Shown here: positions 38,794 through 47,226 of the stretch, in pieces
Layout: every line of letters begins with the position of its first letter
Numbering within the stretch: the first letter of the stretch is position 1
NCBI RefSeq assembly: GCF_030066895.1
Contig: NZ_JASJAV010000002.1
Coordinates: 306,820 to 370,819 of the forward strand
Length of the DNA: 64,000 nt
Direction of reading: 5' to 3'
Source: Breoghania sp.
Lineage (GTDB): Bacteria > Pseudomonadota > Alphaproteobacteria > Rhizobiales > Stappiaceae
Translations under genes and position numbers: made by a program
Notes under the pieces: generated by a model
Databases searched by the model: none
Told to the model about the DNA's origin: nothing
Seen by the model: the letters and a program-made list of their open reading frames with translations, nothing else

Positions 38794-39381
38794 TTGGCTC
38801 AGGCTCAAGAGACCCATATGAACGAGACTTCCGTCGTGCATGTTGAGACGACGGCGCACACCGAGGTGCCGCACGACGGTGGACACGCCGAGGGCGGCTT
38901 CCCGCCGTTCAACGGTGCGACATTCCCGTCACAGATTCTGTGGCTGGCAATCACCTTCGGCCTTTTCTATTACATGATGTCGAAGATGGTGCTGCCGCGC
39001 ATCGGTGGCATTCTGGAAGACCGGCGCGACCGGATCGCTAGCGACATTGCCGAGGCCGGACGGCTGAAGCAGGAAACGGAAGCCGCGATTGCGGCCTACG
39101 AGCAGGCGCTCGCCGAGGCCCGGCGAAAGGCCAGCGGCATCGCCCAGGCCACCCGTGATAAGCTGGCCACGGAGACCGAGGCCAAGCGCGCCGCGGTCGA
39201 AAAGGACCTGAACGCGAAGCTTGACGAAGCCGAAAAGCGGGTCGCCGGTGTCAAGGACGCGGCTCTGGCCGACGTCAGAGAGATCGCGGGCGAGACGACG
39301 AATGCGCTGGTCGAGTCGCTGCTTGGCAAGGCCCCGACGAAAAACGAGACGTCGAAGGCCGTTTCGGCGGCAATGAGCTGA
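38794..39381 (+). CDS. ATP synthase Fo subunit b'
   Basis: A 195-residue peripheral-stalk subunit, the first of two b-type subunits. After a His-rich hydrophilic N-terminus (HTEVPHDGGHAEGG) comes one helix, QILWLAITFGLFYYMMSKMV, and a long charged coiled coil (RRDRIASDIAEAGRLKQE and onward). Alphaproteobacteria have the b/b' pair also seen in photosynthetic bacteria. The start is TTG 38794 with GGAGG five bases upstream; ATG 38818 is an alternative that keeps the whole helix. It is followed by atpF after 13 bp. Confidence 0.93.
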   Translation: MAQAQETHMNETSVVHVETTAHTEVPHDGGHAEGGFPPFNGATFPSQILWLAITFGLFYYMMSKMVLPRIGGILEDRRDRIASDIAEAGRLKQETEAAIAAYEQALAEARRKASGIAQATRDKLATETEAKRAAVEKDLNAKLDEAEKRVAGVKDAALADVREIAGETTNALVESLLGKAPTKNETSKAVSAAMS

Positions 39382-39394
39382 GGACACCTGAATC

Positions 39395-39874
39395 ATGGAT
39401 GCAACATTCTGGGCCCTGATCGCTCTCATCATTTTCGTTGCCGTCGTGGTCTGGGCCAAGGTTCCGGGCAAGATCGCGTCTTCGCTCGATGACCGCGCCG
39501 AGGGCATTCGCAAGGAGCTGGATGAAGCGCGCAAGCTGCGCGAGGAAGTACAGGCGCTCCTCGCCGACTATCAGCGCAGGCATTGCGAGGCCGAGGAAGA
39601 GGTGGAATCGATCGTCGCCGAGGCCAAGCGCGAAGCGGAGCTTCTGACGGCGGAGACGGAAGCCGCTCTCAACGGTCTGATCGAACGGCGCACCAAACTT
39701 GCCGAGATCAAGATTGCGATGGTCGAAACCCAGGCGATGGACGAGGTCAGGGCAAAGGCCGCCGACGTCGCTATCGCGGCTGCGGAAACGATTCTTCAAA
39801 AGAAGGTCACCGGCAAGGTCGCTGAAGGTCTGCTCGCCGACAGCATCAAGGAAGTCGGTAGCCGGATCAACTGA
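39395..39874 (+). CDS. atpF: ATP synthase Fo subunit b
   Basis: A 159-residue peripheral-stalk subunit: a single N-terminal helix (FWALIALIIFVAVVVWAKVP) and a long coiled coil rich in Glu, Lys and Ala (GIRKELDEARKLREEVQALL). With b' it links subunit a to the F1 head. It starts 13 bp after atpF', so both are translated from one message. The Fo cluster ends here at an intrinsic terminator; F1 genes (atpHAGDC) are not in the window, as usual in this order, where Fo and F1 operons are separate. Confidence 0.95.
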   Translation: MDATFWALIALIIFVAVVVWAKVPGKIASSLDDRAEGIRKELDEARKLREEVQALLADYQRRHCEAEEEVESIVAEAKREAELLTAETEAALNGLIERRTKLAEIKIAMVETQAMDEVRAKAADVAIAAAETILQKKVTGKVAEGLLADSIKEVGSRIN

Positions 39875-39919
39875 TCCGCTTGGAAAGACCCTTCGCTAGA
39901 AAGGGCATGAGATGTCTTG

Positions 39920-39952
39920 AAGCCGCGGGCCCTTAAGCCGGCGGCTTTTTTC
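39920..39952 (+). terminator. Intrinsic terminator after the Fo cluster
   Basis: AAGCCGCGGG, loop CCCTTAAG, then CCGGCGGCTT followed by a run of six T. It lies 46 bp after the atpF stop and ahead of the convergent rnhB gene. Confidence 0.85.
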
Positions 39953-40032
39953 TTGCCAAAGCCCCGTTGGCTCACGTCCACAGCGCGGCGAGTTTCCGTC
40001 TGAGCGTATGAAGGGCGGGCGTGAGGCGGGGC

Positions 40033-40695
40033 TCAGTCGGTCGCGAGCAGGGTTCTAATCGGTGCGAAGGAGCGCCGGTGGTGCGGGCAGGGACCGAGAC
40101 GCTTCAGCGCGTCCTGGTGCTGCGCCGTGCCATATCCCTTGTGAGCGGCAAAACCGTATCCGGGATATTCCTCCGCCAGCCGGACCATCAGACGATCCCG
40201 CGTGACCTTGGCAACGATGGAGGCCGCCGCGATCGAGAGCGATGCAGCATCGCCTCCGATGAGGGCCTCGCCGGGGCACGGGAGGCCGTCTGGAACATCC
40301 CGTCCGTCGATCAGAGCTGCTGCCGGTTTGTCTGCGAGTCCGCAAAGGGCGGTCCGCATCGCCCACAAGGTGGCCGCGCGGATATTCATCGCATCGATGC
40401 GCGCCGGTGAAGCCATGGTGATGCAGACATCGGCGCCGGTCAGGATCTGATCGTAGAGAGCTTCCCGCCGCGCTTCTGTGAGCTTCTTTGAATCGTTTAG
40501 CCCATCGGGAATGAAGCCGCGATGCAGAATGACGGCGGAAACAACCACAGGCCCCGCCCACGGCCCACGTCCAGCCTCGTCGACCCCCGCGATTGGGCCC
40601 GTCAAAGGTTTTCGCAAGCCTGCGCTCATGGACGAGAGAGGGGCTATACGCTTCTTCTTGCGGGTGGGTTTCGAGGATGTCGATGTGCGTGCCAT
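40033..40695 (-). CDS. rnhB: Ribonuclease HII
   Basis: RNase HII nicks DNA at embedded ribonucleotides and degrades RNA/DNA hybrids. The 220-residue product has the catalytic [11 protein letters not shown] (D-E pair) motif, [17 protein letters not shown], an ALIDGRDVP strand with the third acid, and [21 protein letters not shown] with the fourth. [19 protein letters not shown] is the family's C-terminal block. A basic N-terminal tail ([12 protein letters not shown]) precedes the domain and is common in this order. It is convergent with the Fo operon. This window thus encodes both RNase HI and HII. Confidence 0.96.
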   Translation of the reverse strand: MARTSTSSKPTRKKKRIAPLSSMSAGLRKPLTGPIAGVDEAGRGPWAGPVVVSAVILHRGFIPDGLNDSKKLTEARREALYDQILTGADVCITMASPARIDAMNIRAATLWAMRTALCGLADKPAAALIDGRDVPDGLPCPGEALIGGDAASLSIAAASIVAKVTRDRLMVRLAEEYPGYGFAAHKGYGTAQHQDALKRLGPCPHHRRSFAPIRTLLATD

Positions 40696-40796
40696 GGCCC
40701 GACTGTAATCTCACGCCCGCACACGGCAAGCCAGCCGTCCACTTACCCCCTTGCAGCTTAAGGCCGGAGCCTCGCTTTTCGACCTTTGAGCCAGCA

Positions 40797-40858
40797 ATGA
40801 CGAGGCTATAGTAAGGAATAACCCGATACCATCTGCGGGCCAGACACTCAGAACAGAC
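40797..40858. repeat. Dispersed repeat copy, related to 12035-12295
   Basis: Read in reverse, this stretch matches the left end of the element at 12035 over about 60 bp (TGTCTGGCCCGCAG, a TATTCC block, CCTCGTCATTGC). Its CGATACCAT to ACTCAGAA part (40824-40853) matches the right end at 12263-12292 with three differences in 30. It overlaps the last codons and stop of the radical SAM gene. Confidence 0.65.
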
Positions 40859-42046
40859 TGAGCTGCACCGCACACTTCAGGGGCGGCACGAAGAGATCCG
40901 TGCGCAGGCGCTTCTTCCGGTGATTGAAACCCAGACGCTTTGCGGCAAGCTCGAAACGCCGCCCGAGCTGCCAGGCATAGGGGCCTTCGCCGCTCATGCG
41001 CTTGCCCCAGTGTGAATCGTAACCCTTGCCGCCGCGCATCGCCTGCAACACCGATATCACCCGCCGATACCGGTCGGGGTAGTTGCGCAGCAGCCAGTCG
41101 CGAAACAGCGGGCTCACTTCCATCGGCAGCCTCAACAGGACGTAGCCCGCCTCGCGCGCGCCTTGCGCATGGGCGGCATCCAGAATGCGCTCGATCTCCT
41201 GATCGTTCAGCGCCGGAATGATCGGGGCCAGCATCACCGAGGTTCGGAATGCCCGCCTCGGACAGGGCCGCAATCGGCTCTAGCCGCCGCGAGGGCGTGG
41301 CGGCGCGCGGCTCCATCGCACGAGAGAGTCTGCGGTCGAGGCTCGTGATCGACAGGGCGACCTTCGCCAGCCCGTCCTTCGCCATGTCCGACAGGACATC
41401 GATATCGCGTATGACGGGCGCGGACTTGGTGACGATGCCGACGGGATGCCGGGCCCGCTGCAGAACCTCCCGCACCTCCCGCACGATCCGCATCTGCCGC
41501 TCGATCGGCTGATAGGGGTTGGTGTTGGTGCCGATCGCGATCGTCTTGGCTTTGTAGTTCGGAGCGGAGAGCTCACGCGCCAGCAATTCGGCCGCATTCG
41601 GCTTGGCAAACAGCTTGGTTTCGAAACCGAGGCCCGGCGACATGCCCATACAGGCGTGCGTCGGCCTGGTGAAACAGTAGATGCAGCCGTGCTCGCATCC
41701 CCGGTAGGGATTGATGGAGCGGTCGAAGGCGATATCGGGGGAGATCGTAGCGCGTCATGATCCGGCGAGCCGCTTCGGCGTGAATCTCCGTCTTCAGCGG
41801 CGAGAGCTCCTCGGCGCGGCCCCACCCGTCATCCGCGACCTCGCGCGCTTCCGTCTCGTATCGCTCCGCCATGTTGAGAGCCGCGCCACGCCTCCGCCGC
41901 CGGTCGGCCTCGATGCGCATGCGGGCACTCTCGCCATCGCCTGGGGGCGGCTGTAATCCGGCCGACATTTCGGTGGGAAACGACATTTCGGTGGGAAAGC
42001 TGCCGTCCCCTTTCATGCCGGCAGGATAGGTTGGAAATGATAACAA
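40848..42046 (-). pseudogene. PA0069-family radical SAM protein, two frameshifts
   Basis: Three frames join into one radical SAM protein of about 395 residues. The N-terminal RRRRGAALN and DDGWG blocks are followed, after a shift near 41742, by FDRSINPYRGCEHGCIYC with the CxxxCxxC cluster motif, then THACMGMSPGLGFETKLFAK and IGTNTNPYQPIERQMRI. A second shift (extra A near 41242) precedes TSVMLAPIIPALNDQEIERI and the C-terminus. The family resembles DNA photolyase-repair radical SAM enzymes (SplB-like) but its reaction is not established. The start may be 42046, 42016 or 41968, because an 18-bp perfect duplication near 41963-41998 repeats FPTEMS. Confidence 0.8.
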
Positions 42047-42109
42047 AGCAAGAGAAATTAGTCGAATGACCGCACCGACACCTCTCGCAAAACCGGGAGA
42101 AAGAGTGCT

Positions 42110-42815
42110 ATGAAAGATGACATGTTTTCAGTTGTCATACCCACGCACAACAACGAAGCGACGCTGGTGGAAACCCTGGCGGCGCTCGTGCCAGCTACGG
42201 CGGAAGGGGTCGTGCGGGAGGTCATCGTTGCCGACGCCGGATCCAGCGATCTGACCGAGGAAATCGCCGATGCCGCAGGGTGCCGATGGGTGCGCGAGAC
42301 CGGGGCCTACGGTGCGCGCCTTGCCGCCGGGGTGCAGGCTGCCAGCCGGGGAGAGTGGCTGCTCTTTCTGGAGCCGGACACGGTGCTCGATCCGGACTGG
42401 TTCTGGGAGGTGTCGAAATTCGTGGAGCGGGCCGAGTGGCTCGGACGCGGCGATACGCAGGCCGCGTGCTTTCGCGCCGCCGGTGACGAGCTTGGCCTGA
42501 AGGCGCGGCTCGGCGAGGGTATGGCCTGGATCTGCGCGCGCATTCTCGGCATTGGCCGGGAGCAGCAAGGGCTTCTGTTGTCACGGCGCTTCTATGCTAA
42601 GCTCGGCGGCCACAAGACGACCTCCGTCCTTGCCCATGCCGATCTCGTGCGCCGCATAGGGCGTCGGCGGATGACGCACCTACCCGTGTGTGCAGTGCGC
42701 CGCACGGTGCCGGATGCCGACGGGCTCTTTCTGGCATCGCCTGTGCATGGTGCTGTTTCTCCTACGGTTCCCCGGCGTGGTGATCGGCCGTCTGGCCGGG
42801 CCGTCGATGCGTTGA
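42110..42815 (+). CDS. Family 2 glycosyltransferase, C-terminal frameshift
   Basis: The N-terminal GT-A domain reads FSVVIPTHNNEATLVETLAA, then EVIVADAGSSDLTEEIAD and LLFLEPDTVLDPDW, in which the DxD-like motif is replaced by EPD. The frame as read runs on to 42895, but the family's membrane-seeking end, LCMVLFLLRFPGVVIGRLAG, is in another frame and ends at TGA 42813-42815, so one base is lost or gained near 42720. With that repaired the protein is about 235 residues. Donor and acceptor sugars cannot be told; the product is likely membrane-associated. ATG 42110 has GGGAGAAAGAG upstream. Confidence 0.75.
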
Positions 42816-42882
42816 GCGCAATCGAAAGCGGCCGGAAGGGCGTGCCCCCGCCGGCCGCCGCAAATCCTGAAATGATTATTCC

Positions 42883-43251
42883 CTACCGGCTGTAAGGGCT
42901 CCGGCAACGGTGGTAGCGCCCGTCATAGCCGAGGAAGCGGTTCGTACGCGGATTGTAGGACCGGTAGCGCCGCAGGCACCAATCCACATGCGTTCGACGG
43001 CCGCGGTAATAGGGCCATGGGCGGCGGCGGCAACGCGGCGGCGGGCCCCATTGCGCCAATTGGAATGAGCCGTCTTCTCCCAGTGTGACGGGGGAATCGA
43101 CAGGCATCAGATCCGCGACACTGAGCTTGGCTTCCGTCGGTGCGGATGTCGGCTCCGGTGTGGCGGCGCTCGCGGATGCCGCGCCAAGGACCATTGCCAG
43201 TATGGTTGCCGGCACCGTCACACGTCGCAATACTCCCATTTTCATCGTCAT
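42883..43251 (-). CDS. BA14K-family secreted protein
   Basis: A 122-residue protein. The signal peptide is MGVLRRVTVPATILAMVLGA followed by ASASA. The C-terminal 50 residues are the BA14K-like domain, basic and aromatic: DWCLRRYRSYNPRTNRFLGY then DGRYHRC, with three cysteines that could pair in the periplasm. BA14K was first described as an immunoreactive Brucella protein with lectin-like properties, and the family is confined mainly to Hyphomicrobiales. Two ATGs (43251, 43245) are possible; the second is better spaced from GGAG. It is convergent with the glycosyltransferase gene. Confidence 0.88.
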   Translation of the reverse strand: MTMKMGVLRRVTVPATILAMVLGAASASAATPEPTSAPTEAKLSVADLMPVDSPVTLGEDGSFQLAQWGPPPRCRRRPWPYYRGRRTHVDWCLRRYRSYNPRTNRFLGYDGRYHRCRSPYSR

Positions 43252-43713
43252 CTCCGTTTCCTGTGTCGGATGCGAAGGGCGGAGATCGTCCTTGCGCAGT
43301 GATGCCGGGCCTCGAACTCTCCTCTCCAAGGGCAGCGAGGTTGGGTACGAAATGCGATCTGCAGAATGTGCGAAGCCGCCTTGAGCCGCCGCAAGGCTGC
43401 CCGGGAACCGCATCTTTCCGCACGTCCTATCCGTGGCGTGCGAGGCCGATGCGACCCTCTCATTCTAGGCGGTATTGAAACCGTTGACTGTAGTTGACAT
43501 CACATTGTGCGCATTTGGTGGAGAAACACTCGGACATTTTACGACTCATGCGCAATAACTAAAATTGACAAATTGACGCAACGGCGTCAAAGGAAATGCG
43601 GAGAATCGACCGTAATCGTATATCGAATTCAAATGATTTCCGAATGTTTCTCGTTAAAAAGAGAGTACATTCTGAGGTTGCAGACGATTGAGATCGTCGT
43701 TTCCCGACGGGGG
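43252..43713. other. Intergenic region upstream of the BA14K gene
   Basis: No gene is visible. From about 43540 to 43680 the composition falls to A+T-rich (AATAACTAAAATTGACAAAT, CGTATATCGAATTCAAATGA). A TTGACA-like hexamer is present, but no promoter can be assigned with confidence. The end of the uracil-DNA glycosylase gene lies at the right edge. Confidence 0.5.
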
Positions 43714-44616
43714 TCATTCTCGCCCGTCCAGCGCCGCCTTGATCTTCAGGAAGTCCCGCCAGGCGAGGCGCTTCTGAATGGGCGTTCTGAGCAAATAGGC
43801 CGGGTGCAACGTCGCGATCGCCTTGATCTGGCGCGTGCCGGTATCATAGTTCAGCCACTTTCCGCGAAGGCGCAGGACCCCGTCGCTCACCCCCACCAGA
43901 AGCTTGGCCGACGCGCCCCCGAGAAAGACGAGCACGTCCGGATCCACCAGTTCGATCTGGCGGCGGATGAAGGGCTTGCAGATCTCCGCTTCCTGTGGCG
44001 TCGGCGTGCGGTTTCCCGGCGGGCGCCAGGGAACGACATTGGCGATATAGACCTGTTCGCGGTCGAGTCCGACGGCCGTCAGCATGAGGTCGAGCAGCTT
44101 GCCCGACCGCCCGACGAACGGCACGCCCTGCGCATCCTCTTTCCGCCCCGGCGCTTCGCCCACGAACATCAGTCGGGAGGCAGGTGAGCCACCGGAAAAG
44201 ACCAGGTTCTTTGCGGTGAGGCGCAGGTTGCACCCTTCGAACCCGGCGAGGTTCTGTCGCAGCTCGTCCAGCGTCGCCGCTTGCGAAGCCTTTTCGCGCG
44301 CCGCCATGACGGCTTCGTCGCCGGGTATCGTCGCACCCGATCCCGATCCGGGATACGGGGCTGCGTGGGCGGATTGGCGCGGAGCCTGTGCGCGGCCTTG
44401 TGCGGGTGAAGTCGCGCCGCCCTGTGGGGGCGGGGCCATGTTCGCGCGCGGGGTCAGCGCCGGTCGTGCCTGAGCGCGCGTTTTCGCCCTTGCCGCGGCC
44501 TTAGCCGATTCTACGAAGCGGTCGACCGGCTCATCCACGAGCGCGCAGTCGACTCCGGATGCGACATAAAAGTCGAGAAGCGCTTCCAGATCGGCGAGGT
44601 TCGGATGGGCGGTCAT
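43714..44616 (-). CDS. Uracil-DNA glycosylase, family 4-like
   Basis: A 300-residue protein. Residues about 1-130 form a Pro/Ala-rich, poorly ordered N-terminus. The catalytic domain then has SRLMFVGEAPGRKEDAQGVP with FVGRSGKLLD (motif 1), YIANVVPWRPPGNRTPTPQE, DPDVLVFLGGASAKLL and the closing LHPAYLLRTPIQ (motif 3). Such enzymes excise uracil from deaminated DNA. Family 4 members use four cysteines for an iron-sulfur cluster; I can place one in FEGCNLRL and one in AEICKPFIRRQ, so the cluster may be incomplete or the ligands differ. It is divergent from the ETF-QO gene. Confidence 0.88.
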   Translation of the reverse strand: MTAHPNLADLEALLDFYVASGVDCALVDEPVDRFVESAKAAARAKTRAQARPALTPRANMAPPPQGGATSPAQGRAQAPRQSAHAAPYPGSGSGATIPGDEAVMAAREKASQAATLDELRQNLAGFEGCNLRLTAKNLVFSGGSPASRLMFVGEAPGRKEDAQGVPFVGRSGKLLDLMLTAVGLDREQVYIANVVPWRPPGNRTPTPQEAEICKPFIRRQIELVDPDVLVFLGGASAKLLVGVSDGVLRLRGKWLNYDTGTRQIKAIATLHPAYLLRTPIQKRLAWRDFLKIKAALDGRE

Positions 44617-44846
44617 TCTCTTTTCATGACGCAGGGCCGGGGCAAAGGCAAGGCTGTCGCTGCGGCAGCTCGATCCTATTGTAAACTGGTCTTGGAAACA
44701 GCTTTGCGCTCACGGAAAAACCGGCCCTGTTACCGCGACTGCGGAGTTCTGACGAGCGCATTGCAGCCTAAACGAAGCTCATTTAAACAAGAGCGGAAAG
44801 ATCAACAGAGGAAATCCGGCGCACGACCGGATCGGAGGTTACAGAC

Positions 44847-46535
44847 ATGGCCGAAGCCGAAGCTCAGCCTGAGCGCGAGAGCATGGAATTTGATGTGGTG
44901 ATCGTGGGGGCCGGTCCTGCCGGACTGTCGGCTGCGATTCGCCTCAAACAGCTTTCCATGGAAGCGGGCGACGAGCTGTCGGTGGTCGTGCTGGAAAAGG
45001 GCTCGGAAGTCGGCGCTCACACCCTCTCCGGTGCTGTCGTTGACCCGATCGCGGTCGACCGGCTCCTGCCGGACTGGCGCGAGGACGAGACCTCTCCGTT
45101 CAAAACGCCGGTGACCAAGGACAAGTTCATCGTCATGGGGCCCGCGGGCGCGCTGCGCCTGCCCAATTTCATGATGCCACCGCTGATGAACAATCACGGC
45201 TCCTACATCGTCTCCCTGGGCAATGTCTGCCGCTGGCTAGCCGCCAAGGCGGAGGAGCTGGGCGTCGAGATCTATCCCGGCTTTGCCGCCGCCGAGGTTC
45301 TCTACGATGACGAGGATGACGAGAACCGCGTAATCGGCGTTGCGACCGGCGACATGGGCGTTACCCGCTCCGGCGAGCCCGGTCCCAACTACATGCGCGG
45401 CATGGCGCTTCTGGGCAAATACGTCTTCTTCAGCGAAGGTGTGCGCGGCTCTCTCGCCAAGGAGCTGATCGCCAAATACGAGCTCGACAAGGATTGCGAT
45501 CCGGCCAAGTTCGGCATCGGTCTGAAGGAGCTTTGGCAGGTTGCCCCGGAAAAGCACCAGCCGGGCCTCGTGCAGCACTCTTTCGGCTGGCCGCTCGATT
45601 CCAAGATTGGCGGCGGCTCCTTCCTCTACCACCTGGAAGACAATCAGGTGGCGGTGGGCTTCGTCCTCCACCTCAACTACAAGAACCCCTATCTCTCGCC
45701 CTTCGACGAGTTCCAGCGCTTCAAGATGCACCCTGCGATTCGCGAGACCTTCGAGGGCGGCAAGCGGATCTCCTACGGCGCGCGGGCGATCTCGGAAGGC
45801 GGATGGCAGTCGGTTCCAAAGGTGGCGTTCCCCGGTGGCGTGCTGCTGGGCTGCTCGGCTGGTTTCCTGAATGTGCCGCGCGTCAAGGGCACGCACAACG
45901 CCATGCTCTCCGGCATGCTGGCCGCCGAAAAAGCGTTTGCCGCACTGAAGGCGGGCCGCGCGAACGACGAGTTGATCGAGTTCGAGAACGAATGGCGCGA
46001 CAGTGACATCGGCAAGGACCTGAAGAAGGTCAGGAACGTCAAGCCGCTGTGGTCGAAGCTTGGCACCTGGATCGGCATCGGGCTCGGCGGGCTCGACATG
46101 TGGACGAACACGCTCTTCGGCTTCTCCTTCTTCGGCACGCTCAGCCACGGCAAGCCGGACTACAAGACCCTGAAGCCCGCAGCCGAATGCAAACCGATAG
46201 ACTATCCCAAGCCCGATGGCATCGTCAGCTTCGACAAGCTGTCCTCGGTGTTCCTGTCCAACACCAACCATGAGGAGGATCAGCCGATCCACCTCGAGGT
46301 GAAGGATCCGGAGCTTCAGAAGACGTCGGAGCACGATATCTACGCCGGTCCGTCGAACCGTTACTGCCCGGCCGGGGTCTACGAGTGGATCGAGGAAGGC
46401 GAGGGCGCGCCCATCTTCCAGATCAACTCGCAGAACTGCGTCCACTGCAAGACCTGCGATATCAAGGACCCGAACCAGAACATCACCTGGACAGTGCCGG
46501 AAGGCGGTAGCGGACCGAACTACCCGAATATGTAA
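44847..46535 (+). CDS. Electron transfer flavoprotein-ubiquinone oxidoreductase
   Basis: A 562-residue membrane-associated enzyme that passes electrons from ETF (fatty-acid and amino-acid oxidation) to ubiquinone. The FAD-binding N-terminus is VVIVGAGPAGLSAAIRLKQL; the middle has FSEGVRGSLAKELIAKYELD and the quinone-side block GRANDELIEFENEWRDSDIG; the 4Fe-4S cluster cysteines lie in INSQNCVHCKTCDIKDPNQN near the C-terminus. Length and order match mitochondrial and bacterial ETF-QO. The ATG at 44847 follows CGGAGGTTACAGAC. It ends 59 bp before a strong terminator and stands alone, as is usual. Confidence 0.96.
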   Translation: MAEAEAQPERESMEFDVVIVGAGPAGLSAAIRLKQLSMEAGDELSVVVLEKGSEVGAHTLSGAVVDPIAVDRLLPDWREDETSPFKTPVTKDKFIVMGPAGALRLPNFMMPPLMNNHGSYIVSLGNVCRWLAAKAEELGVEIYPGFAAAEVLYDDEDDENRVIGVATGDMGVTRSGEPGPNYMRGMALLGKYVFFSEGVRGSLAKELIAKYELDKDCDPAKFGIGLKELWQVAPEKHQPGLVQHSFGWPLDSKIGGGSFLYHLEDNQVAVGFVLHLNYKNPYLSPFDEFQRFKMHPAIRETFEGGKRISYGARAISEGGWQSVPKVAFPGGVLLGCSAGFLNVPRVKGTHNAMLSGMLAAEKAFAALKAGRANDELIEFENEWRDSDIGKDLKKVRNVKPLWSKLGTWIGIGLGGLDMWTNTLFGFSFFGTLSHGKPDYKTLKPAAECKPIDYPKPDGIVSFDKLSSVFLSNTNHEEDQPIHLEVKDPELQKTSEHDIYAGPSNRYCPAGVYEWIEEGEGAPIFQINSQNCVHCKTCDIKDPNQNITWTVPEGGSGPNYPNM

Positions 46536-46593
46536 TGAAGCTTTCGCTTTATTTACCCAAACGTCGCTATGCGCGATGCTTGCAAGACCGCAG

Positions 46594-46622
46594 ACCCCGC
46601 CGAATTTCGGCGGGGTTTTTTG
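46594..46622 (+). terminator. Intrinsic terminator after the ETF-QO gene
   Basis: CCCCGCCGA-ATTTCGGCGGGG with a near-perfect stem and six T at the end. It lies about 60 bp after the stop codon. Confidence 0.9.
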
Positions 46623-46750
46623 TGTCGTGACCGCTTTATTCGCGCAGAAAATCTAGGATGCAAAAATGTATTGATGGAAGTTCCGATTTATTGAATAATA
46701 TTACGTAGAGTAAATTAATAGATGTTCATTTTGAATTCCCCGATTACGGG

Positions 46751-47107
46751 GTGAATATTTATCTTGAAAACAAGTTTTTAGATATATCTGATGTCTGTAC
46801 TGAAGGTATCAGTGATGACGCTCGCGCTCTTATGCTCTATAACAGCAATTCGAAATCCATGGGCATAGCATATGTTCTTTGGCTGTTTCTCGACGGATTG
46901 GGTGGGCACCGATTCTATAACGGCAATACCGGCTCGGCCGTCGCTCAGTTGCTTATGACCATCTTCGGATGGTTGCTGCTGATGGTGGCCGGAGTGGGGA
47001 TGTTCTTGCTGATCTCGGTGGGAATTTGGGTTTTGGTAGACGCCTTCCTCATTACCGGTTGGATTCGCTCACACAACAACGCACTGGTATTCCAATTGGG
47101 AGCCTAG
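46751..47107 (+). CDS. TM2 domain protein
   Basis: A 118-residue small membrane protein. A hydrophilic N-terminus of about 35 residues precedes the TM2 domain: KSMGIAYVLWLFLDGLGGHR, then FYNGNTGSAVAQLL, and two further hydrophobic stretches (IFGWLLLMVAGVGMFLLISV, GIWVLVDAFLI). The GxHRFY turn between helices is the hallmark of the family, whose role in bacteria is unknown. The start is GTG 46751 in an AT-rich region; ATG 46831 is an alternative that still contains the full domain. The N-terminus is much lower in GC than the rest, like other accessory genes here. Confidence 0.75.
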   Translation: MNIYLENKFLDISDVCTEGISDDARALMLYNSNSKSMGIAYVLWLFLDGLGGHRFYNGNTGSAVAQLLMTIFGWLLLMVAGVGMFLLISVGIWVLVDAFLITGWIRSHNNALVFQLGA

Positions 47108-47226
47108 AAGAGAGTCGCTGCCAATTCGAATGACAGTCACGATCCAGCGTATTCCGTTATTCGAATTGGTGTTTTCCGCCCTGGCTTCCATTTCGGCGAA
47201 CATGGCGCTGGCGTCGAGGGGAACGT

